Origin: Coprenecus sp964640305
GTDB lineage: Bacteria; Bacteroidota; Bacteroidia; Bacteroidales; UBA932
Assembly: GCA_964640305.1 (NCBI GenBank)
Contig: CAZXFF010000020.1
Coordinates: 1 to 30,253, forward strand
Reading direction: 5' to 3'
DNA: 30,253 nucleotides
In this document: positions 1 to 8,785 of the stretch, one piece after another
How the letters are laid out: each line of letters starts with the position of its first letter
Numbering within the stretch: the stretch's first letter is position 1
The notes under the pieces: generated by a model
The model's input: only the letters and a program-made list of their open reading frames with translations
Told to the model about the DNA's origin: nothing
The model's database searches: none
Translations under genes and position numbers: made by a program

Positions 1-1137
1 TATTTTATGTACTGCGTATTCAGTAAATCAATGAGAACGACTGTAAGACATACATTAAGCAATGAAGAGCTTGTAAATGAAATAATTTCCCTGGAGAACG
101 AAGGTCACAAAAGACTTATCCTCGTCTATGGGGAGCACCCTAAATACACGCCGGAGTTCATTGCCGAAACAGTAAGGATGGCTTATTCTACCAAGTCCGG
201 AAAGACAGGGGAAATCCGCAGGGTGAATATCAATGCTGCTCCCCTGGACATTGAGGGGTATAAAGTAGTGAAGGCTGCCGGTATCGGGACTTTCCAGGTT
301 TTCCAGGAAACATATCATAAGGAAACATATGCCAAATACCATCCTGCCAATACCATGAAGGGGGATTACCTATGGCGGCTCAATGCTATGGACAGGGCAT
401 TTGAAGGAGGAATTGACGATATGGGAATCGGGGCACTGTTCGGACTTTATGACTGGCGTTTCGAAGTTCTTGGTCTGGTATCCCATGCCATTCATCTGAA
501 ATCGGTATACGGTGTCGGTCCGCATACAATCAGTTTCCCCAGAATACAGCCTGCAAACGGTCTGGATCTGAACTTGCCCTACACTGTCAGCGATGATGAT
601 TTCAAGAAACTGGTAGCTATACTCCGTCTGGCTGTACCTTACACTGGACTCATAATGACGGCACGTGAATCCAAGGCTATCAGGGATGAGGTTATCGAAT
701 TCGGGGTTTCCCAGATTGATGCCGGAACGAAGCTGGAAATCGGCGGTTACAACAAAGAACGTTCAGGGGATGAGCAGACGCTTGCTGAAGAACAGTTCCA
801 GGTGGGAGATACCAGAGGATTGGATGAAGCAATCAGGTGGCTCCTTTCCAAGGATTTCATCCCGAGTTTTTGCACGGCATGCTACCGTGTCGGCAGGACA
901 GGAGAACATTTCATGGAATTTGCGATTCCAGGTTTCATCAAGCGTTTCTGTACCCGCAATGCACTACTGACTTTGGCTGAGTATCTGGAGGATTATTCTT
1001 CTGAAGAAACCAAACGTGAAGGGTATCTTCTTATAGAAAGGGAACTGGCCAAGATGCCTGATGGCGACGATAAGTCAAACCTTGTATCCAGGCTGGAAAA
1101 AATCAGGAAAGAGGGCAAGCGGGACCTGCTTTATTGA
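1..1137 (+). CDS. hydG: [FeFe] hydrogenase H-cluster maturase HydG, 5'-truncated by the window edge
   Basis: HydG is a radical SAM tyrosine lyase that makes the CO and CN ligands of the [FeFe]-hydrogenase H-cluster. The reading frame is open from base 1. The roughly 90 N-terminal residues, including the first cysteine of the CX3CX2C motif, lie off the left edge. Visible family landmarks include the HKRLILVYGEHP segment, GEIRRVNINAAPL, the GIGTFQVFQETYH strand, GLYDWRFEVLGL, VSQIDAGTK, and near the C-terminus FCTACYRVGRTGE followed by KRFC, the cysteines that hold the second, auxiliary Fe-S cluster. The in-frame ATG at base 7 is therefore internal, not a start. Oddity: the edge codons read Y-F-M-Y-C, where the family has Cys two residues before the last Y-C pair, so the second motif cysteine appears as Phe. 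This may be an edge error. Presence implies an H2-metabolising anaerobe; HydE/HydF are not in view. Confidence 0.93.
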   Translation, partial: YFMYCVFSKSMRTTVRHTLSNEELVNEIISLENEGHKRLILVYGEHPKYTPEFIAETVRMAYSTKSGKTGEIRRVNINAAPLDIEGYKVVKAAGIGTFQVFQETYHKETYAKYHPANTMKGDYLWRLNAMDRAFEGGIDDMGIGALFGLYDWRFEVLGLVSHAIHLKSVYGVGPHTISFPRIQPANGLDLNLPYTVSDDDFKKLVAILRLAVPYTGLIMTARESKAIRDEVIEFGVSQIDAGTKLEIGGYNKERSGDEQTLAEEQFQVGDTRGLDEAIRWLLSKDFIPSFCTACYRVGRTGEHFMEFAIPGFIKRFCTRNALLTLAEYLEDYSSEETKREGYLLIERELAKMPDGDDKSNLVSRLEKIRKEGKRDLLY

Positions 1138-1172
1138 TTGTATTTTTACCCGGATTTGACTATTTTTGCAGA
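1138..1172 (+). promoter_or_regulatory. Bacteroidetes-type promoter for the relA/spoT operon
   Basis: A TTG at 1138-1140 is followed, after 20 bases, by TATTTTTG at 1161-1168, matching the Bacteroidetes primary-sigma consensus TTTG-N~20-TAnnTTTG. The ATG at 1173 lies only four bases beyond the -7 box, so the transcript would start at or beside the start codon (leaderless or nearly so). The promoter starts immediately after the hydG stop codon. Confidence 0.7.
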
Positions 1173-3500
1173 ATGGATTACACGGATAGTGATTACGTTT
1201 TAATTAACAAGGAATTTGAGGAACTCAGGCTTGCCAGTCTGAAACGCTGTTCTTCCCAGGAAGAATACGATGAAGTTCTTCGTGCATTCGAATTCGCAAA
1301 TGAAGCCCACAAAGGCGTCAGGAGACGTTCCGGGGAACCTTATATAATCCATCCTATCTCGGTCGCCAAGATAGTAGTGAACGAGATAGGACTGGGTTAC
1401 AAGTCAATAGTGGCTGCGCTTCTCCACGATGTAGTAGAAGATACGGAATACACAGTGGAGGACATAAAACGCCTGTTCGGGGAAAAAGTGGCATCACTGG
1501 TTGATGGACTGACCAAAATCAAGGCTGCCATGGATACCGACGGTGGTAGTCTTCAGGCTGAAAATTTCAGGAGGATCATACTGACCCTTAACGATGACGT
1601 ACGGGTAGTCCTGATCAAACTGGCCGACCGCCTCCACAATATACGGACAATCGATTCAATGCCGGACTACAAGAAAGACAAGATCCTGAGTGAAACGATG
1701 TATATTTTCGTTCCGCTTGCGCACAGGCTCGGTCTGTACAGCATGAAATCGGAGATGGAGAATATCTGGCTCAAAACCAGGAATCCCAAAGAATACGAAG
1801 ATATTGTGCGTAAAATCGATAATGTGATAAAGACCAAGGGGGAGGCAATGGACAAGTTCATCAAGCCTATAAGCGACGCACTGATGAACTCGGGATACAA
1901 GTTCGAGATTACGAAGAGGACCAAGACTCCTTATTCCGTGTGGCACAAGATCCAGGAGAAACATGTCGAGTTCGAAGATATTTTCGATATATATGGTATC
2001 CGTATAGTCTTTACGCCCAAGCCGCAAGAGGATGAAAGGACCCAGTGCTGGCATATATATTCCCTTGTCAGCGGGCTTTATACCTCCAAGACCGACCGGA
2101 TCAGGGACTGGGTTTCCCGTCCGAAAAGCAACGGTTACGAGGCTCTCCACTGTACTGTCATGAGCAATGGCGGAGGATGGGTTGAGGTTCAGATCCGCAG
2201 TGAAAGGATGAACGAGATAGCCGAAAAAGGCGTTGCGGCCCATTGGAGTTACAAGAACAGGGAGGGAATGCCGGCATCTGTACCGAACCGCGGGGACAAG
2301 GAAATGGACCGCTGGCTTGATATGGTCCGCGATGTGCTTGAAAATCCTGATGTAAACGCCCTTTCATTTCTGGACCGTTTCCACGAGTCACTTCTGGACC
2401 AGGAAATATATGTGTTTACTCCTAAAGGGGAGTCCAAAGTCCTTCCAAAAGGTTCCACAGCACTTGATTTTGCATACAGTATCCACTCTCACATCGGAAA
2501 CAAGGCAATCGCAGCGAAAATTAACCTCAAGCTCTTTCCCCTCTCGAACATTCTGCGTAACGGGGACCAGGTGGAGATAATAACGGCTGAATCCCAGAAA
2601 CCGCAGCCGGAGTGGCTGGATTTTCTCAAGACACAAAGGGCAAAGAACTACGTTTACGAGGCCCTAAAGGAAGATGTGGATGACAGCATCAGGAGCGGAC
2701 GCAAGATTCTGGAAGACGAACTGTCCAAATATGGGGTGAGGCTCCACAGCAGTGTCTTGAAAAAACTGCTGAGGGAGTATTCGGTTAGCACGAAGGAGGA
2801 GTTGTACAACAAGATTTCTACGGGAGTCATATCTCTGGAAGATTTAGGCAAGGTGCTCAGGAAGAACAACGAGAACAAGAATGTAATCTACTGGACACTC
2901 AAACTCTTCAGGAACAGCGATAAGAAAGCTGACAACGAAGAGGATGACCTTGATACTGAAATGACGGATGCTGAAATACGGGATACCATCATAAAGAAAA
3001 AGCTTGACAAGAACCGTGAATTCATCCTTACTGAGAAAGGAAAAGGTGCCGGAGTGGATCCTGACAGCCCGATTACATACAGGGTGGCAGATTGCTGTTA
3101 CCCGATTCCCGGCGACAATATTGTGGGTTTCATCAATGAAAACGGAGAAGTCATTATCCACAAGAAAACATGCCAGGAGGCCGTCAACCTTGCAGCCATA
3201 CATGGTGACAGGATAGTGAATGCCAAATGGAGCAAGAATACCATATCTTCATTTCTGGCAAGGATCAGGGTATTCGGAACGGACAGGATAGGTATCCTTA
3301 ACGAACTTACAAAATATACGACACTTGTACTGAATATCAATATCCGTAAAGTATCCATTGCAACCCATGACGGGATATTCGAAGGCTATATTGACTGCTA
3401 CGTAAGAAGCACTGAGGACCTGGATACCCTTATGGGCCATATACGCAAGATAAAAGGAATTGAAAGTGTTACCAGAATCGATATCAAGGAAGACAAATAA
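1173..3500 (+). CDS. Bifunctional (p)ppGpp synthetase/hydrolase (Rel/SpoT)
   Basis: This enzyme makes and degrades the stringent-response alarmone (p)ppGpp in the cytoplasm. The 775 residues show the full long-RSH layout: an HD hydrolase domain (about 40-190, with the metal-binding LLHDVVEDT at 83-91 and DRLHNIR), a synthetase domain (about 240-360, with DIYGIRI at 272-278, the SRPKSNGYEALH segment and EVQIR at 338-342), a TGS domain (about 411-472), a helical region, and a C-terminal ACT domain (about 700-775). An intact HD motif suggests hydrolase activity, so this is the bifunctional Rel/SpoT type and not synthetase-only RelA. I place the start at the ATG at 1173, because the in-frame TTG at 1134 lies upstream of the -7 box and its extra 13 residues do not look like the family. 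The stop directly abuts the next ATG, indicating translational coupling with the lipoprotein gene. Confidence 0.93.
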   Translation: MDYTDSDYVLINKEFEELRLASLKRCSSQEEYDEVLRAFEFANEAHKGVRRRSGEPYIIHPISVAKIVVNEIGLGYKSIVAALLHDVVEDTEYTVEDIKRLFGEKVASLVDGLTKIKAAMDTDGGSLQAENFRRIILTLNDDVRVVLIKLADRLHNIRTIDSMPDYKKDKILSETMYIFVPLAHRLGLYSMKSEMENIWLKTRNPKEYEDIVRKIDNVIKTKGEAMDKFIKPISDALMNSGYKFEITKRTKTPYSVWHKIQEKHVEFEDIFDIYGIRIVFTPKPQEDERTQCWHIYSLVSGLYTSKTDRIRDWVSRPKSNGYEALHCTVMSNGGGWVEVQIRSERMNEIAEKGVAAHWSYKNREGMPASVPNRGDKEMDRWLDMVRDVLENPDVNALSFLDRFHESLLDQEIYVFTPKGESKVLPKGSTALDFAYSIHSHIGNKAIAAKINLKLFPLSNILRNGDQVEIITAESQKPQPEWLDFLKTQRAKNYVYEALKEDVDDSIRSGRKILEDELSKYGVRLHSSVLKKLLREYSVSTKEELYNKISTGVISLEDLGKVLRKNNENKNVIYWTLKLFRNSDKKADNEEDDLDTEMTDAEIRDTIIKKKLDKNREFILTEKGKGAGVDPDSPITYRVADCCYPIPGDNIVGFINENGEVIIHKKTCQEAVNLAAIHGDRIVNAKWSKNTISSFLARIRVFGTDRIGILNELTKYTTLVLNINIRKVSIATHDGIFEGYIDCYVRSTEDLDTLMGHIRKIKGIESVTRIDIKEDK

Positions 3501-5321
3501 ATGAAAAGAAATACACCGATTCTGCAAATTCTGGCAGCTGCCGGTATTCTTGCCTGTCTTGTATTTTCCAAGTCTTGTGCAAATACCACTGCTCCCCCTG
3601 AAGGAGGTCCTAAAGATACTCTTCCCCCAAAATTGCTGTCGACCATGCCAGTGATTAACTCAGTCAATCATCCTATCGACATAAAACATTCGGCAGTGAC
3701 ATTTGTTTTTGACGAATATGTGACACTTAACGAACCTGCAAAAAACATATTCCTGTCACCTCCGCAGCAGAAGCCGCCAATAGCCAAAATAAAAGGGAAA
3801 AAACTGGTGGTTTCCTTTGCTGATTCCCTTGAGAAAGGGATTACATATTCATTGTCTCTGGGGGAATCTGTCAAGGATAATAACGAAGGGAATCCTTTTC
3901 CTCCTCTTACAATAAGTTTCTCGACAGGTGATTATGTCGATTCGCTCTTTGTCTCAGGAACGGTATTGGAAGCAGCGACAATGTTGCCGGTTCCGGGTGC
4001 CAAGGTGGTATTCCATACGGATCCATCGGACTCGGCAGTATTCAACCTGATGCCAAAAGCCGCAGCTCTCACAGACGTCTGGGGATATTTTGTAGTCCGC
4101 AACCTGCCGACGGGCACCAGTTACAGGGTATATGCAATAGAAGATCTCAACAATAACAACCGTTATGATCCGGATCTGGAAAGGATAGCATTCCTGGATA
4201 CCCTGGTCCTGCCTGCCAATGTAATATCCCCGTCTTCTCCGGAACTTGCCGTGCTGGGCATGAAGGATACTGTCGCATGCCTGTCAAGGCCCTCCCAGAT
4301 ATCCCTTTCGTTGTTTAAAGAGCATAGCACCAAGCAGCTTCTCCGTAATTCAGGCAGGTCATCCAGAAGGCACATGTATGTTACATTCATGTCTCCCTAT
4401 CCTACCATAGATTCAATAAGGATTGACGGGATCCCATCCGGGAAACTGCTGTATGAATACAGTTATTACAGGGACAGTGTGAACATATGGATCAATGATC
4501 AGGGAGGAGTCCGGGATACCCTTACCATGATGGTATCATACAGGAAGACGGATGATTCCTTAAATGTACTGGTACCCGTTACGGATACGCTGACTATGGC
4601 AAGGCCTCGTGGGAAGATGGTGGAGAACCGTATGGGAAACATGGTGGAAGAACAGGATACCCTGGCAGCCTATAATGTGGATGCAGCCCCAGAGAAGATA
4701 GATTATGACGGTATTATCATATCGTTCGAATCCCCGATGATATCAACCCCTTTCGATTCCATAAGTCTTACAGCGAAGAATCCTCGCGAACAGGTGTCTA
4801 AAGCATCATTTACAGTGGAAAAAGATACCTCAGACATAAAGAGATACATACTCCGCCCTACAGAAAAACTTCAGGTGGGATACGAATATACGCTCAAGAT
4901 TCCTGACAGCTTGTTCATGGATATTGACGGTATCTATTGCGATAGTCTTGTGAAAACATTCACCCTGCCTACCGACGAAACACTCAGTTCGCTTACTCTG
5001 GAGGTGAACAACGTTTCGGACAGGTATATGCTGGAGCTTGTGGATGAAAAGAGGACGAAGGTATTCCGTACATATTCTATCGATTCGGCCTCTGTCCTGG
5101 TTTTCCCTTACCTGAAAGCCGGTAAATATTCGTTGAGAATTACTGAAGACAAGAACAGGAACGGGCAGATAGATCCAGGCTCCATCCTGGAACGACGGCA
5201 GCCGGAGAAAGTGATGCTGTTCAGATTCCGCAATACCCTGGGCAATGATGCGTACATTCTGGATGTCCCCGAAAGAATGGAACTGGTCCAGACAATAGAT
5301 ATCGGAGAATTGTTCAAATGA
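3501..5321 (+). CDS. Ig-like domain lipoprotein (SbsA/Big_5-like), function unknown
   Basis: This 606-residue protein begins with a signal peptide ending in a cysteine (FSKSCANTT, Cys about 26) followed by PPEGGPKDTLPPK. This arrangement is very common in Bacteroidetes lipoproteins with SbsA-type Ig-like domains, although the residues before the Cys are not a perfect lipobox. The first Ig-like domain spans about residues 40-145 (VTFVFDEYV, then LVVSFADSLEKGITYSLSLG). A carboxypeptidase-regulatory-like or Cna-B-type segment follows (VSGTVLEAATMLPVPGAKV, about 150-230, with an LNNNNRYDPD calcium-loop-like motif). Two more beta-rich domains follow, the last with DKNRNGQIDPG near the C-terminus, again loop-like. 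It probably sits on the periplasmic or outer face of the outer membrane. The neighbours are relA/spoT (0-bp gap) and a barrel protein (ATGA overlap). No enzymatic role is evident. Confidence 0.8.
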   Translation: MKRNTPILQILAAAGILACLVFSKSCANTTAPPEGGPKDTLPPKLLSTMPVINSVNHPIDIKHSAVTFVFDEYVTLNEPAKNIFLSPPQQKPPIAKIKGKKLVVSFADSLEKGITYSLSLGESVKDNNEGNPFPPLTISFSTGDYVDSLFVSGTVLEAATMLPVPGAKVVFHTDPSDSAVFNLMPKAAALTDVWGYFVVRNLPTGTSYRVYAIEDLNNNNRYDPDLERIAFLDTLVLPANVISPSSPELAVLGMKDTVACLSRPSQISLSLFKEHSTKQLLRNSGRSSRRHMYVTFMSPYPTIDSIRIDGIPSGKLLYEYSYYRDSVNIWINDQGGVRDTLTMMVSYRKTDDSLNVLVPVTDTLTMARPRGKMVENRMGNMVEEQDTLAAYNVDAAPEKIDYDGIIISFESPMISTPFDSISLTAKNPREQVSKASFTVEKDTSDIKRYILRPTEKLQVGYEYTLKIPDSLFMDIDGIYCDSLVKTFTLPTDETLSSLTLEVNNVSDRYMLELVDEKRTKVFRTYSIDSASVLVFPYLKAGKYSLRITEDKNRNGQIDPGSILERRQPEKVMLFRFRNTLGNDAYILDVPERMELVQTIDIGELFK

Positions 5322-6040
5322 AGATGAAACAGACACTGCGGATAGTGCTTTTGCTTATTGCCCTGTCGGCTTCAGGGTTGCTGCTTTCAGCACAGGACAA
5401 GGATTCACTGGTCAATGGAATAAAACCAGGAATCCAGTGGGATACAGTTATCAAGATACGTCCTGTAAGATATCCTGAACACCTTATAGGTGTACGTTAT
5501 GACTATTCGTTCACAGGTGTAGCGATGACTCCGGATATGGGGACAAAATCAGTAAATTCACCGCTGAATATTGCTGTTCTCTATACATACTATCATCCAT
5601 TGTGGAAAACCATTGACATTTTCGGTCTACAGACAGGTTTGAGATATACAAGGTATGGTTTTGTAAATGGAGAGTATCAGTTCGACAGATTCGAGCAGAC
5701 CGTGACCGTCATTGAGATGCCTCTCATGTCGGCATTCCACATAGATATCGGAGAGCATTTCCGTATATTGTTCAGCCTAGGGCCATTTTTGGGATACCGG
5801 CTCTATACGACGAAGGAGAATGGTTTCGACTGTTTTGACAACCGTATAGATTATGGACTTTCGGGAGGTGCAGGGATGGCCTTCAGGTTAGGAAAAATAA
5901 TTGAGCTGCACCTTGAAGGTGCGTTCAGGTATTCACTTTCCATGCTTTATCATCCGGAAAAGATGAGCAGTTCTACCTGGATATATACATATCCTTGGCA
6001 GGCAAGTGTCAGTCTAGGACTTCATGTAAGACTTAAATAG
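5318..6040 (+). CDS. Small outer-membrane beta-barrel protein (PorT-like)
   Basis: This 240-residue protein has a clear signal peptide (MKMKQTLRIVLLLIALSASG, cleavage near LLLSAQ-D). Alternating hydrophobic/aromatic strands follow (IGVRYDYSF, LNIAVLYTYY, FGLQTGLRYTRYGF, FRILFSLGPFLGYRLY, YGLSGGAGMAFRLG, IELHLEGAFRYSLSM), ending in ASVSLGLHVRLK, a typical barrel-terminal strand. This is the look of the outer-membrane protein beta-barrel/PorT superfamily, which includes type IX secretion PorT, but I see no specific match that would justify calling it PorT. The start ATG overlaps the preceding TGA in an ATGA junction, so it is coupled to the Ig-like lipoprotein. The pair may function together at the outer membrane, which is an inference from the coupling alone. 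Confidence 0.75.
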   Translation: MKMKQTLRIVLLLIALSASGLLLSAQDKDSLVNGIKPGIQWDTVIKIRPVRYPEHLIGVRYDYSFTGVAMTPDMGTKSVNSPLNIAVLYTYYHPLWKTIDIFGLQTGLRYTRYGFVNGEYQFDRFEQTVTVIEMPLMSAFHIDIGEHFRILFSLGPFLGYRLYTTKENGFDCFDNRIDYGLSGGAGMAFRLGKIIELHLEGAFRYSLSMLYHPEKMSSSTWIYTYPWQASVSLGLHVRLK

Positions 6041-6042
6041 AT

Positions 6043-7389
6043 ATGCGTAAACTTCTTGTAAATGTAGGAAATATAAAAATTGGAGATGGTCAAATTGTCG
6101 TGCAGAGCATGACAAACTGCAATACTAATGACATAGATGCCGCCGTGGCTCAGTGCAAGGAACTGGCATCAGCCGGATGTGCTATGGTCAGGCTTACGAC
6201 GCAGGGTCTTAGGGAAGTGGATTCTTTGGCCGAGATAAAGAAGCGTCTCAGGAATGATGGAATCGGGGTCCCTTTGGTGGCGGACGTTCATTTTTCATCT
6301 GAAGTTGCCATCGCGGCAGCAGCAGTTGCCGATAAGGTCAGAATCAACCCGGGGAACTTTGCCAAGGACCATGAAGCAGCCAAAACGGCCTTCAAACGTT
6401 TTATTGAGGTGTGCAAAGAGCATGGTACTGCAGTAAGGATAGGAATTAACCATGGATCTTTAGGCGAAAGGATTACAGGACTTTACGGTAATACACCTAA
6501 AGGTATGCAGGAGGCAATGGCAGAGTGGGTGGAAATGTGTATTGAAAATGATTTCTACAACATCGTCCTATCCCTTAAGGCAAGCAATGTACCTGTCATG
6601 ACAGAAGCCTATATTCTCCTGGATGCATGGATGCGCAGCAAGGGGCTGCTTTTCCCTCTCCACCTTGGGGTAACTGAAGCCGGAAACGGGGATATGGGTA
6701 GAATCAAGTCAGCGGCAGGTGTAGCAAAGTTGCTTTCCCGCGGAATAGGTGATACCATCCGTGTGTCGTTGACAGAACCCCCTGTGAACGAAGTGCGTCC
6801 CGCCAGGCTTATTGCAGGATTCTTTTCAGGGGGCGGTTATGGCGTACCGGATGTGAAGAAGGGTGATATACCGCTTTTCAGGGTGGATGCATCCGATTGG
6901 GAAGAATTCATAATAAAGGGGGCATGCGTAGTGGCTCCTTTCCTTCTGGACCATGTAATTGATGATTTCAGCATTGAGGGTACTTGTGCAGGTAATAGGC
7001 TTGAATTATCTGATTTGGAGAAGTTTAAATGTGATATTTTTCAGGCGACAAGACGTCGTCTGACACAATGTGAATATATTGCGTGTCCGAGTTGCGGAAG
7101 GACGATGTATGATATAGAATCCGTATTCAATGAAGTGAAACGCAGGACATCTCACCTTAAGGGCTGTACTATTGCCGTTATGGGATGTATAGTGAACGGT
7201 CCAGGAGAGATGGCTGACGCTGATTACGGATATATAGGGGAAGGTCGTGGCAAAGTTACGATTTACCGTAAGTCTGAGCCGGTATTGCGTTCTGTTCCTC
7301 AGGAAGTGGCAATTGACAGATTGCTTGAAATCATCGAGTCTGACCGTCAGAATGGATGCAATACAGACGCCCGCCTTCAGTCCGTATGA
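6043..7389 (+). CDS. ispG: 4-hydroxy-3-methylbut-2-enyl diphosphate synthase IspG (GcpE), shortened
   Basis: IspG reductively converts MEcPP to HMBPP in the MEP isoprenoid pathway, using a [4Fe-4S] cluster. The N-terminal TIM barrel is clear (IVVQSMTN, PLVADVHF at 78-84, KVRINPGN, INHGSLGERI, LSLKASN, PLHLGVTEAG, GIGDTIRVSLTEPP). The C-terminal domain carries the cluster ligands Cys348 and Cys351 (ACPSCGRT), Cys382 and Glu389 (GCIVNGPGEM). The barrel sequence is of the long, plant/Chlamydia/Bacteroidetes type, but the protein has 448 residues. The stretch between barrel and Fe-S domain (about 250-335) is only 80-90 residues where long forms (about 600 aa) carry the extra A* domain. The last ~18 residues (NGCNTDARLQSV end) extend past the usual end and overlap nfeD on the opposite strand. 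The gene starts two bases after the barrel-protein stop. Confidence 0.92.
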   Translation: MRKLLVNVGNIKIGDGQIVVQSMTNCNTNDIDAAVAQCKELASAGCAMVRLTTQGLREVDSLAEIKKRLRNDGIGVPLVADVHFSSEVAIAAAAVADKVRINPGNFAKDHEAAKTAFKRFIEVCKEHGTAVRIGINHGSLGERITGLYGNTPKGMQEAMAEWVEMCIENDFYNIVLSLKASNVPVMTEAYILLDAWMRSKGLLFPLHLGVTEAGNGDMGRIKSAAGVAKLLSRGIGDTIRVSLTEPPVNEVRPARLIAGFFSGGGYGVPDVKKGDIPLFRVDASDWEEFIIKGACVVAPFLLDHVIDDFSIEGTCAGNRLELSDLEKFKCDIFQATRRRLTQCEYIACPSCGRTMYDIESVFNEVKRRTSHLKGCTIAVMGCIVNGPGEMADADYGYIGEGRGKVTIYRKSEPVLRSVPQEVAIDRLLEIIESDRQNGCNTDARLQSV

Positions 7390-8725
7390 CTTTGAGGGTT
7401 TCTCCGGCATCTGCGGATCCGTATTCCATTGTGGCATCGTACTGGTTTTCCCCATCCTGAACCTTGCCTGTCGGGCACATGGAAGTGGCGGCTGTAACTG
7501 TCTTGCCGTTCATTGCCGCAAGTTTGTCAGTTTCTACCCCGACCCATCCTTCAGATCCTTTCAGTTCTGTCTTCTGTGCAATGGCCGAAAAGGCAGTGGA
7601 CGGGTATAGTCTGGATGCTCCCCAAATTGAAAGTATCAGTGCTGTCAATGTAGAGAAAATGACTATAGCACATGGTTTTAATAGAGGTAATAAGTTGATG
7701 TTCCCTTCCCGGTAAAGAACAGTGTTGTCAACCATGGCAAATATGAGTCCGGTCAAGGAAAGGAGAATGCCCGTAACCCCTGCAACCCCGAATCCTGGTG
7801 TGATGAATATCTCTACTCCGATCAGTATTAACCCCAGTATGAAAACTACTATTTCCCAATTCATTGCAAGTCCGTGAATATAGAGCGGGGAGAAATACAG
7901 TATTGCCCCTAAGACGGCTATTACTGACGGGAACCCCAGTCCTGGAGACTGGAGCTCGAAATAAATTCCCCCTATTATCATCATCAGGAACAGGCTTTGG
8001 AGTATTGGGGAGAGCATTTTGAGTATGAAGCTGTCAATCTTGGAGATATGCTGGCGGATTATTTCACATTCTTTTCCTGCTACAGTTGCTGCCACTTCTT
8101 CAACGGTTTCAGCCATTCCTTCGCAGAAGCGGTTTGAGATGGCTTCTTTCGGTGTGAAGCTCAGGACATTCGCTGTGTCGACCATCTGTTCTGCAATTTT
8201 AGGGTCTCTGTGCCATACTTCCAAAGTGTCCCCGTTCCTGACAATGGTCTTCTTTCCATGTGATTCAGCCGTTGACCTCATCATCCCTCTCATGAAGGAC
8301 TGGTATTTGTCCGGCATGACTTCCCCGTTCTGGTTGACGACCGTAGCCGCTCCGATAGATGCCCCTGTCCTCATGTAGATGGAGTCACAGGCAATCGAGA
8401 TAAGGGCTCCGGCAGAAGCGGCCTGCAGGTCGATGAATGCAATTACAGGAATGTCGCATTGCAATATCGCTTTTCTCATGCTGTCCGCAGCGTCTACGGC
8501 ACCACCATATGTGTCGAGGTGTATCACGATGTAGTCCGCATCAAGGTCTGCGGCTTCCTTTATGCCTAAATTGAGTCTTCTGACGGCCGATTTGTCAATG
8601 TTCTGCTTTATGTCTATTACGTAGACCTTTTCCTGTGCAAGCGCCTGGGCTTGAGGTAAGATGGAGAGTGTGGACAGCAATGCCAGCAGGCATGTCATCC
8701 TGATGAAAAATTTCGTTGATACCAT
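7331..8725 (-). CDS. NfeD-family membrane-bound serine protease (ClpP-like)
   Basis: NfeD/STOPP proteins are membrane proteases linked in other organisms to cleavage of stomatin-family proteins and membrane quality control. The 464 residues show a signal peptide (MVSTKFFIRMTCLLALL, cleavage near ALA-Q), then a ClpP/crotonase-fold domain with the Ser-Lys dyad expected for the family: Ser104 in QAASAG and Lys140 in MPDKYQ. The HLDTYGGAVDAA segment matches the substrate-side loop. Several transmembrane helices (about 215-370) and a C-terminal NfeD OB-fold-like domain follow. The ATG at 8725 was chosen because it starts a standard signal peptide; longer in-frame starts would precede or overlap the predicted -7 box. 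AAAGGA lies about 8 bases upstream. The 3' end overlaps ispG tail-to-tail by 59 bp. No stomatin gene is adjacent in this window. Confidence 0.88.
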   Translation of the reverse strand: MVSTKFFIRMTCLLALLSTLSILPQAQALAQEKVYVIDIKQNIDKSAVRRLNLGIKEAADLDADYIVIHLDTYGGAVDAADSMRKAILQCDIPVIAFIDLQAASAGALISIACDSIYMRTGASIGAATVVNQNGEVMPDKYQSFMRGMMRSTAESHGKKTIVRNGDTLEVWHRDPKIAEQMVDTANVLSFTPKEAISNRFCEGMAETVEEVAATVAGKECEIIRQHISKIDSFILKMLSPILQSLFLMMIIGGIYFELQSPGLGFPSVIAVLGAILYFSPLYIHGLAMNWEIVVFILGLILIGVEIFITPGFGVAGVTGILLSLTGLIFAMVDNTVLYREGNINLLPLLKPCAIVIFSTLTALILSIWGASRLYPSTAFSAIAQKTELKGSEGWVGVETDKLAAMNGKTVTAATSMCPTGKVQDGENQYDATMEYGSADAGETLKVIRTEGGRLYCIHSDGQTR

Positions 8726-8751
8726 GACAGGTCCTTTAATGTTCTTACATG

Positions 8752-8759
8752 CAAATTTA
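8752..8759 (-). promoter_or_regulatory. -7 box for nfeD
   Basis: On the minus strand this reads TAAATTTG, matching TAnnTTTG, about 27 bases upstream of the nfeD ATG. No convincing -33 TTTG is seen at the right distance, so the promoter is only half supported. It lies about 27 bp from the -33 box of the divergent carA promoter. Confidence 0.5.
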
Positions 8760-8785
8760 GGAAAAGATTGCTGAAAAATATATAC

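Noticed and set aside
1134..1172. TTG start for the RelA/SpoT gene, adding 13 residues
   Set aside because: It lies upstream of the predicted -7 box and the added residues are not family-like.
1656..2243. A 195-codon antisense open frame in relA/spoT
   Set aside because: Shadow of a conserved coding region with no promoter, domain or signal.
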